DNA from: Athripsodes cinereus
Taxonomy: Eukaryota > Arthropoda > Insecta > Trichoptera > Leptoceridae
Direction: 5' to 3'
Length of the DNA stretch: 64,000 bases
Assembly: GCA_947579605.1 (NCBI GenBank)
Contig: OX388314.1
Span: 28,116,948 to 28,180,947, forward strand
In this document: one piece after another, positions 57,293-64,000 of the stretch
Numbering within the stretch: the stretch's first letter is position 1
How the letters are laid out: every line of letters begins with the position of its first letter
Notes under the pieces: generated by a model
Databases searched by the model: none
The model's input: only the letters and a program-made list of their open reading frames with translations
Told to the model about the DNA's origin: nothing
Translations under genes and position numbers: made by a program

Positions 57293-57709
57293 TTACCTAT
57301 TTGATCTTCCATTGCAATAGCCTCCTTTGTAAGATATCGGCAATAGTGACTGGATTTTATCACTTTCAGGCCAGACAATCAACTGTTTGCAGCCCGCTGC
57401 CAATATTGGTAAAGTATTCAAAAATGCCTTGCACACTGAACTTGTGGCCAGTCCAAATTGCGTTCCTATTATATTGTACGTCCAGTTTAATTTTATTTTG
57501 CATAAAACAATTAAAATATTTGTTTCTGGAATATTAAGTTCCGATGCTAATATGGCTATGGCATAATACATGTTTTTCGGTATTCCCAAATAAATATTGG
57601 GATGATTATTAATTGTCATCAATATGCCTGCTCGCATATGATTACTTAAATTATTAAGCTTGTGGCTTGTATCATAAAATTCGGAAGATTCAGAATCAAT
57701 CCATTCCAC
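57293..57709 (-). pseudogene. ISL2EU/IS4EU-like transposase N-terminal fragment (right copy)
   Basis: 138 codons that differ from 38773-39189 at only a few residues, all near the N-terminus (for example FYDTSHKLNNLSNH against FDDTTHKLSNLRKH). It has the same truncation after GGYCNGRSNR, so the catalytic domain was lost before the block was duplicated. Confidence 0.65.
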
Positions 57710-58136
57710 CTCTGATGAGATTATTTATCTTCGCTTATCTCTGAATCCAATTCTACATCATTTTTATTTACTTTCCAGGGTATGACACTTTTTATTGGAG
57801 AGCAAGCAACGATGTTTGTTTCAATTCTCTTTACTGGCGAAGTACCTACCGTTTGTTGAATGATTGAATAGATTTGCGGTTATTTAAATTAAAATTGCTC
57901 TTTTTTATTTAATTAAATTATTATAATTTGAAAGAATGGATAAAAAATATGTACGCACTACTAAACACAATGCGAGAGAGAGTCACAAAACAAAAACACA
58001 ATTTAAACTGCAATCATTCAAAACACACACCATCAAAGAGTACCTCCTTTCACAGACATCACTCCTCCACACATTTTGTCGATCAGCGACTGTACTATGA
58101 TCAACTGCAGCATGCAACTCAATGTGCTTGGAGGCC

Positions 58137-58445
58137 TTAAATCTTCCTACTGAGAATCGTAAATATATCAGTAATCTCATCCAATTCCTTGTACATTTCG
58201 TCCCTTCCTGTAGCAGTGATCTTACCCTTCCCTTCCGATACAATGAACTTGATTGCGTTCACGTGGGTCCTCAGCTCAGTCGTATATATGACATCTAGTA
58301 TCTGTTCATATTTTGGAAGACAATTGATAGGTCTGTACTCATCGTAGAACTTCGGGTCTTTTGGAACTGGAGTAATAGTAAAGGTTTTCCAATTTTCAGG
58401 AAACGAACCAGTTTTTAAAGATTGGTTTATTAGTCCCACGATGAA
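58137..58445 (-). pseudogene. Fused RT and ORF1 fragments of a CR1/Jockey-group LINE
   Basis: The frame begins GLINQSLKTGSFPENWKTF with ITPVPKDPKFYDEYRPINCL, matching residues about 488-530 of the ORF2 at 51788-54583. It passes at VIYTTELRTHV into ORF1 sequence (AIKFIVSEGKGKITATG). The left block has an extra 400 bp between the two parts, so the open fusion here results from a deletion, not selection. Confidence 0.8.
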
Positions 58446-58602
58446 ATCTCTTTCGTTACTGGTAATGAATAGTTTATTACTTGAGTTGTGGTGCCATCTC
58501 TTGATGATTTTGGCTTCCTTTCACTTATAATGTTTTTAAGCGTGTTGACATTTATCTCCTGAAAGTTGAATTTAAACTTGTTGTGTAATTACTGTCGATA
58601 AT

Positions 58603-59047
58603 TGAGGGGTATAAAAGCAAAATCACTAATGTCCAACAAACTCATATTGGACATTAGTTATTGTAATTCTGTGCAAGTTTACAATATTGTAGGTTCTTTA
58701 AATAACGACACTGATATTTATTTGATACAAAGATATGTATTCAATTAATTCCTATTTACAATTGTCGAACACAACAGTCAAACACACAGCGTAGCAGTGC
58801 AACCCAAGGTCGCAACTATAATGAGCTCCGTTCCACATAGGAAGCTAACCTATATAGTCAATAGAGTATTGCTACTCAATCAATGTTACTTGCTTAACTT
58901 GTAAACAAGTACAAGGTTCAATTCACAAGTGCAGTGTACAAAGTCCATACACTACATTAGTGATTTTGCTTATCTTGATAAAAGCAAAATTACTTATGTC
59001 CAACAAACCCATATTGGACATTAGTGATTTTGCTTTTAACCCCCTCA
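58603..59047. mobile_element. 445-bp MITE in the right composite block
   Basis: Ends TGAGGGG and CCCCTCA. AAAAGCAAAATCACTAATG is inverted at the two ends. A hairpin ACTAATGTCCAA...TTGGACATTAGT lies next to each end. The empty site is visible in the left block (GATAATAGTATAC at about 40494). The target duplication is 2-3 bp (AT or AAT). No ORF. Confidence 0.85.
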
Positions 59048-59114
59048 ATTTGTATACTTTGTATACCCTATCTGTTTGTATACTTTGATGAATTATGTCT
59101 ATACTAGATAATAT

Positions 59115-59430
59115 GAAGTTTTCATTAAACTTTCTACAAATAATTTTATTGTCTTCTTCTACTCCATCAGGAAACTACACGGTTATTGAAACTTTTTTGT
59201 GTATTTCTAGTCAGGATTTTGAGATTACTACACAGTTTTTTGCAGTCATCCTTTGAGTTTTGAATAATATTACTAATATGTTTATTTTTCTGTGGCTCAA
59301 ATTTTATGTTGTACATGTTTCTTACTATTTTATATTTCTTCCATAGTTCATCATCGCCTGTTAATTTTGTTAATTTGAATGCACTGTATAACTTGTTTCT
59401 CTCTTTGCAGAATTCATTAAGTTATCCGTT
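59115..59430 (-). pseudogene. LINE ORF2 endonuclease-RT linker fragment
   Basis: On the - strand the reading AFKLTKLTGDDELWKKYKIV, then RNMYNIKFEPQKNKHISNII and SKDDCKKLCSNLKIL follows residues about 325-380 of the ORF2 at 51788-54583 (AYKACKYENSNELWLKYKIL). It belongs to the same LINE relative as the adjoining composite block and is now broken by stops. Confidence 0.7.
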
Positions 59431-59454
59431 GTGCCATTCGTTGATCTCGCATGA

Positions 59455-59588
59455 ATCGAGTTCTCGCGAGATCGAGATTGCATTCCCTAATTCAAATCTT
59501 GCGAAGATGAATACTCTTCAATTGTAGTACCGCTACCACTGATGCTAGCATATTCGCTTTCACTATCACTGGAAGACATTGCGCTATA
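59455..59588 (-). pseudogene. Possible first coding exon of an unidentified gene, truncated
   Basis: TTCTCTTTATAG just upstream of ATG (59579-59577) looks like a splice acceptor. The frame reads MSSSDSESEYASISGSGTTI and ends at TAG after SSSQDLN, adjoining LINE sequence. A strong donor-like GTAAGTATG is near 60949-60957 on the same strand, so the mariner at 59612 would lie in the intron. The serine/acidic start resembles the N-termini of several transposase genes, but the gene is not identifiable. Confidence 0.3.
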
Positions 59589-59611
59589 AAGAGAAGTACA
59601 ATATATTATTA

Positions 59612-60892
59612 CGAGGGTTGCCTTTTATATTTGGGGATTAGAGAACAAAAACAAATATTAATAATCGAAAATCACTTTATTGTTTTTCAAAATATTCCCC
59701 ATGAAGATCTATACACTTTTGCATGCGTTTGAACCAATTGTCGAAACACTTTTTCTCGTATCTCCAAAACATGCATTCTAAATGCAGCAACCGCCTCTTC
59801 AGGTATCGAAAAATGTTGACCTCTCAGTTTGTTTTTTACGTGTGGGAGTAAAAAGAAGTCATTTGGTGAAAGGTCAGGACTATATGGCGGATGACTCATC
59901 AAATCGAAGTTTTGGGTGCTCAAAAATGCAGTTGTTTGAGCCGATGTGTGAGAACTCGCATTGTCGTGGTGTAGAGTGATCCGTCTTCGGCGGTTGGTTT
60001 TCCTGATTTCTTGGAGGAAAACTGGCAAACACATTGTTGTGTACCACTCAGAATTGACTGTTCTGCGTTGTTCTAGTGGTACGGTTGCGACATGTCCAGT
60101 TTTTCCGAAAAAACATGCGACCATTTGCTTGGAAGTGCTTCGTGCGCGAACAACTTTTGTTGGATTTGGCTCATCTTGAAACACCCATACAGTCGACTGC
60201 TGTTTACTTTCGGGCTCATACGCGTAAATCCACGATTCATCACCTGTCACGATGTCATAGACGTGTTTTGAAGCACCGCGATCGTATTTTTCAAGCATTT
60301 CTTTCGACCAATCGACACGAGCTTTTTTTTGAGCGATTGACAAATTGTGTGGGATCCAACGCGAACAAATTTTTTTGACAGTTAAATGTTCATGGAATAT
60401 TGAGTGTATGCTAGTCCCACTAATGCCTAAGGTTGTCTTTATCTCACGATAGGTCACATGACGATCTTGCAATATCAGTTCGCGCACAGCATCAATGTTT
60501 TTCGGAACAACAACTGATTTTGGACGACCTTCACCAAATTCGTCTTGGAGTGAACTCCGACTACGATTGAATTCACCATACCATCGATAAACACTGGTCC
60601 TTGATGGAGCTTCATCACCAAAAGTTAAATTAAGTTCATTCATGCACTGCTGCTGAGTTAATCCACGTCGAAAGTTGTAAAAAATAATTGCACGAAAATG
60701 TTCACGATTTAATTACATTCTTGGGGGCAGATGAATCTTTTAATTTACTGTAAACAACACAAATAGCGCTCGTATGTCAAAACGTTCTGAGTACGTATAA
60801 CCTCAAAAACTTCTAACTTTACGATAGAGCTGTCAGTTGACAGATTGCAACACCAGGGTTGCCAAATCCCGAAATATAAAAGGCAACCCTCG
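59612..60892 (-). mobile_element. Complete mariner element, 1281 bp
   Basis: The inverted ends CGAGGGTTGCCTTTTATATT match for about 28 bp with one difference. The TA dinucleotide flanks both sides (59610-59611 and 60893-60894). Length, TA target and the encoded D,D34D transposase all fit the mariner family. The copy appears young: ends and ORF are almost intact. Confidence 0.97.
59687..60718 (-). pseudogene. mariner transposase, intact except for a stop at codon 2
   Basis: ATG at 60718-60716 is followed directly by TAA (60715-60713). The frame then stays open to 59687: LNREHFRAIIFYNFRRGLTQ, an N-terminal helix-turn-helix pair, a GRPKS hook, then the DDD catalytic domain. The first Asp is in TGDESWIYAYEP, the second in HHDNASSHTS, and the third in YSPDLSPNDFFL. 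Exactly 34 residues separate the second and third, the D34D signature. From the downstream Met at 60643 a 318-residue protein could be made, lacking the first 25 residues of the DNA-binding domain. The protein would excise and integrate the element at TA sites. Confidence 0.95.
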
Positions 60893-61500
60893 TATCATTT
60901 CTATAAAGGGAAACATTTATTTACTTGAAGATACAAAAATAAATTGTTCATACTTACATCAGCAAAAAATAATTATTTCTGATTAAAAATCACGACACAA
61001 TTCAGTCACAAAGTATAGTTCAATATTTGGTCCAATAACAAAAATAAATCTCAATATATACACTATCAAACATGAAACTTACACACTATGTAAAAAATGA
61101 AATAAATTGTTTTTTAGTCTATTTGATGATTCACACACAAAAATAAAATGTCCTAATAATCGCAATATAAAAAAGTTTTTTGGAAATGAATAATGGAAAA
61201 AAAACAATTCAATATAGGTATATTCACAAAATAACGAAGTCAACACTCTGTCAATAAAAAAAACAGGAGCACGAGTAAAAATGAACGAGAAAATAATAAA
61301 AATGCAGCGAAAAAAACATATAAAAGTCAGTAAACAATACACCAAAACACAATAAAAAGTTTATATTAGTGCGCGCACTGCGAACCCCTGACTAACGTAC
61401 TCGCGTAGTATGGAGAGATAGGTATTACTGTGTAAAACATCCGTTCACGTCAACAGTCCTTGAAGATCTAATACGCATATACCAATGTACCATATTAGGT
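60893..61500. other. Non-coding stretch, possible 5' UTR-like sequence on the - strand
   Basis: T-rich on the - strand and free of coding signal. It has the donor-like GTAAGTATG noted above and GTGCGCGCAC at 61371-61380. Promoter function is conjecture. Confidence 0.3.
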
Positions 61501-61502
61501 AC

Positions 61503-61963
61503 CTATATAACTACAAGGAACGAGTAACGCTCGTTTTGTAGGTATAGGGAACGTCTTTTATTGTATGAACGAGCGTCACTCGGCTTGTTGCGATCGGGGA
61601 AGTTTTTTGATGACGAGTCACGCTCGTTCAAAGAGGTAGGGCGGTTAAAGATCTCCCACCTTAAGAGGTCACTACCTCTGGTAACCCACCAGTTCCTGGC
61701 CGTGTCGCCTAACCGGGCGGACGCTTTCTTAACGCGGTCCACCTCAGCGGTCTCATATCTACGGAAGTATGTCTTGCATGTTGCGATAAACGCTTCCAGA
61801 CATTCGTTCGGTCTCCCATCGAAGGTTGTTGCGATGGACCTTTGCCGCCGTCCCCCCTGTCAACGTAAATTACCCGTGGGTACCCGTCCTCCTTCTCTGT
61901 GGGGGCCATTGGGATCTCTTGGCCATCCAAACGACTATTTGTGTCCGACTCGGCTGCGGACAT
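61503..61963 (-). pseudogene. LTR-retrotransposon gag 5' region, frameshifted
   Basis: Starts MSAAESDTNSRLDGQEIPMA at 61963. After a frameshift near 61845 it continues in another frame with FDGRPNECLEAFIATCKTYF and ETAEVDRVKKASARLGDTAR, then NWWVTRGS. This looks like the capsid start of an insect LTR-retrotransposon gag (an F-G-x-P-x-E-C-L-x-x-F pattern and a W-x-x block). Base composition is clearly more GC-rich than the surroundings. The rest of gag and pol is absent, and I find no LTR. Family not assigned. Confidence 0.5.
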
Positions 61964-62289
61964 TGTCTTCCTTGTTTGGCTCCGTGTACGACTTGTACCG
62001 GCTATGCTAATTATAAACCCGATGTCGCGTTAATACCTACTACTATTTTAAATGTATAACTTCATGTCCATAGGGTAACTAGCTATCTGATCACTGCATA
62101 GAATCTATTATCCCTCTTGATCCTCTAGCAATTATGAATGACTGGATATATTATATAAATATTTGAACACCGATCTATCAGCAGTAGTCTGAATTTTCTC
62201 TATTTTGAATAATTTACATAATTCTTTAATTAGTTTCTATGTAAAATCAGCTCCTTGATCGGTCAATATTTTTTCAGAGAGATCAAAAA

Positions 62290-63905
62290 TACTTATGAAA
62301 TGTTTAAACAAGTTTCATGTTTCGGCTTCATGTTTCTGCTAAAGCGTGGATAAATCAACTCCAGCAAAATGCAATCAAGGTAAAATGAGGTCAGCTTATG
62401 TTTCATTTTAGTATCCCAAAATTCATCATCTTTATGAATCATTTCGTAATTGATCACCACATTTTCACACCAAATTGCAAACAAGCATTTCAATTTTTTG
62501 CTTATATGCAGCTGTCCCCGTATTTGGTAATACCGGTTGTGATTTTTGTTAATTCCAAAATTTCAGCCTTTAGATTCTTTTTATAAAATGTCAATTTTCC
62601 CATTTTTCTAGCTTCTTCAAACCCATATTTGAAAGCTAGTATTGGACACTGGTCTTTTTTGGGTTTAAAGAAACCGATGTTAAAACATGTATTGAAAATG
62701 TTCTCGTAAACATTTTTTTTTTGCTATGGGTTTCTCCATTAGAGTTCACCACTCTATACATTCTGTACATCTGAGATACGTTTAAGCTGCCATCCAAATA
62801 CTTTTTGGTCGATGAAGCCCTGCAATCATGTGACGGCACAGTTGGGAAGGATCTTATATGCATCTTTATATTTTCCTTCATTGACTCGCCAACTTTAATC
62901 CCTCCATTGCCATGTTTACCCCTCATATTTGTTTGCAGGACTTCATCTTTTGTTTTCCGGATAGCGGTTAAAACGGCATTCATTTTAATATCGAGGTTGC
63001 TTTAAAAAATATTTGCATACTCGCACCCTCTTCTCGTTAACCACAAAGAAATGTGCATTGTTTTTTCCCCATTTTTCTAGCTTCTTCAAACCCATATTTG
63101 AAAGCTAGTATTGGACATTTAACTTCTATAATCATATTATCATCTTTTGTGAGCCCATCGGGCGTGGCACCAAGATAAGTTTTTTTTTCATCTACGTACA
63201 GTCCACATGGATGAATAAGGATATTTAAGTCATTTTGAATATGACTGATTGCGATTTTTTCATTTTCCTTCCCATGTTTGATAGACGCTACGTGATTGAT
63301 GGACCGTTTGTAAAGCAAATCCTTCACTAGATTGCAACAACTAATATTGCTCTTTTGGTAACGCGCCCAAAATTAAATGTCGTCAATAAATTTCTTCTCA
63401 ACTCCAGCCACTCGCTGGAGTCGGCCTGAAGAACAGTTTCTTCTGTTATTATTTTTCTTTGCTCTGCAGTTTTGTTTAAATTAAAAATAAACGCTTCCTT
63501 TGAAATTGCAAAACCATCATCGCACACGTCCGGCTTAGTACAGTTTACGCCATATTGACTGGAAGCCTTGTTTATTTTATCGAAGAATTTTATTTCAATT
63601 TGCTTCGATTTTCTCAATTTTTTTTAACTGACTCCTTGGGCCAACACCTATAACCGCTTTGTGTAGCTTGAATAGCGGTTTCTTTGTATTAAATGACAGT
63701 GCAGCGGCATCACATCTCATTTAGTATTGATATCTTTGAGTATAATTGATTCTTTTTCCTCCTACATATTTAGCAACAATACTATGATGTTGTTCTACTG
63801 TATTGCTATCGACGTCGCATATAAGTTTTCTGTCATGCGCGGCCAGCTGTGAAACAATAATTTTTTGCCAAATACTGTTAATAAGTATGTCTTTACTTAT
63901 TCCCT
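62290..63905 (-). pseudogene. YqaJ-like nuclease ORF of a mobile element, interrupted
   Basis: Read on the - strand with several stops and frameshifts: HDRKLICDVDSNTVEQHHSI, VAKYVGGKRIN and AAALSFNTKKPLFKLHKA (63850-63660). Next come SSEWLELRRNLLTTFNFGRV (about 63400), KDLLYKRSINHVASIKHGKE and YLGATPDGLTKDDNMIIEVK (63330-63120), then CPILAFKYGFEEARK. The C-terminal part is at 62493-62310 (FAIWCENVVINYEMIHKDD, FYLDCILLELIYPRFSRNM). The GATPDG and E-V-K residues are the YqaJ exonuclease signature. The frame is split by a 419-bp segment (62649-63067). YqaJ nucleases occur in phages and in some eukaryotic DNA transposons. Confidence 0.75.
62649..63067 (-). pseudogene. DUF7869-type N-terminal fragment inserted in the YqaJ ORF
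   Basis: Reads RVCKYF, then MNAVLTAIRKTKDEVLQTNM, RGKHGNGG, HIRSFPTVPSHDCRASSTK and YLDGSLNVSQMYRMYRV. This is the segment that precedes the region seen at 41694-43064 (there HYCRSKSHSKIYLASDLSIK). It is flanked by a 50-bp identical duplication of YqaJ coding sequence (62599-62648 and 63068-63117). Confidence 0.7.
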
Positions 63906-63956
63906 CGTCTTTCTGACGTCAGTAAGACGCCGATAACGAACATAGTGCGCAATGGT

Positions 63957-63997
63957 GTTATGTTGGTGCCAGCAACATTTGGTGGCACCAACATAAC
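63957..63997. repeat. 15-bp perfect hairpin at window end
   Basis: GTTATGTTGGTGCCA (63957-63971) and TGGCACCAACATAAC (63983-63997) are complementary with an 11-bp loop. It could be a transposon end; the window stops here. Confidence 0.6.
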
Positions 63998-64000
63998 AGC

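Larger units (their letters stand above)
49673..59114 (-). repeat. Composite mobile block, right copy, with nested LINE and MITE
   Basis: Matches 36234-40562 in order and orientation. Differences: a LINE is inserted at 50430-56186, the left-only 37700-38367 segment is replaced by AAGTAA, the part equivalent to 39745-40160 is deleted, and a 445-bp MITE is inserted at 58603-59047. The deletion fuses an RT fragment to ORF1 in one open frame (58137-58439). Beyond 59114 this side continues into more of the same LINE ORF2 (59115-59430), which the left copy lacks. Confidence 0.85.

Noticed and set aside
58137..58439. Novel RT-ORF1 fusion protein
   Set aside because: Comparison with the left block shows it arose by deletion within a decayed element.
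61561..62010. 149-codon + strand ORF
   Set aside because: It is the antisense shadow of the gag fragment, kept open by its higher GC content.

Overview
The window looks like AT-rich insect DNA, most likely from a moth or butterfly. The evidence is spliced genes, frequent TAGGTA/TACCTA words, tRNA-derived SINEs, several non-LTR retrotransposon clades, mariner and many short hAT-like elements. Only two genes look like ordinary host genes, both on the + strand. One is a membrane dipeptidase (peptidase M19), of which only the large last exon at 11490-12836 is visible. The other is a two-exon aprataxin (HIT domain plus C2H2 zinc finger) at 34315-35835. Almost everything else recognisable is mobile or derived from mobile DNA.

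Layout. 1-11.4 kb: RTE-type reverse transcriptase remnants, SINEs, fold-back elements, an hAT-like element with an 8-bp target duplication, and an R4/Dong-like LINE 3' end. 11.5-12.8 kb: the dipeptidase exon. 12.8-28 kb: gene-poor DNA with a second R4-like copy, SINEs of two families with a common tail, long inverted repeats with a central hairpin, and MITEs. 28-34 kb: a two-unit minisatellite ending in a SINE, then a nested cluster of hAT-like elements around an RTE fragment. 34.3-36.2 kb: aprataxin with an hAT-like element in its intron. 36.2-40.6 and 49.7-59.1 kb: two same-orientation copies of a composite block of LINE and DNA-transposon pieces. The right copy is split by a nearly full-length CR1/Jockey-group LINE, which itself carries two further LINE insertions. 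41.7-43.1 kb: a DUF7869-like ORF with one stop codon. 44.3-47.5 kb: a DUF4806-type gene interrupted by a 2.0-kb DNA transposon with TA target duplication. 59.6-60.9 kb: a complete mariner with terminal repeats and a nearly intact transposase. 61.5-64 kb: an LTR-retrotransposon gag fragment and a YqaJ-nuclease ORF broken by a DUF7869-type fragment.

The two host genes show no functional link. The mobile elements matter mainly as a record of nested insertion: insertion order can be read directly in at least four places. The most interesting unexplained items are the 2.0-kb transposon with an uncharacterised protein family, four inverted repeats sharing a TGATGA-hairpin centre, the duplicated composite block, and a dipeptidase lacking its usual catalytic aspartate. 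All family names come from reading motifs; no database search was possible.
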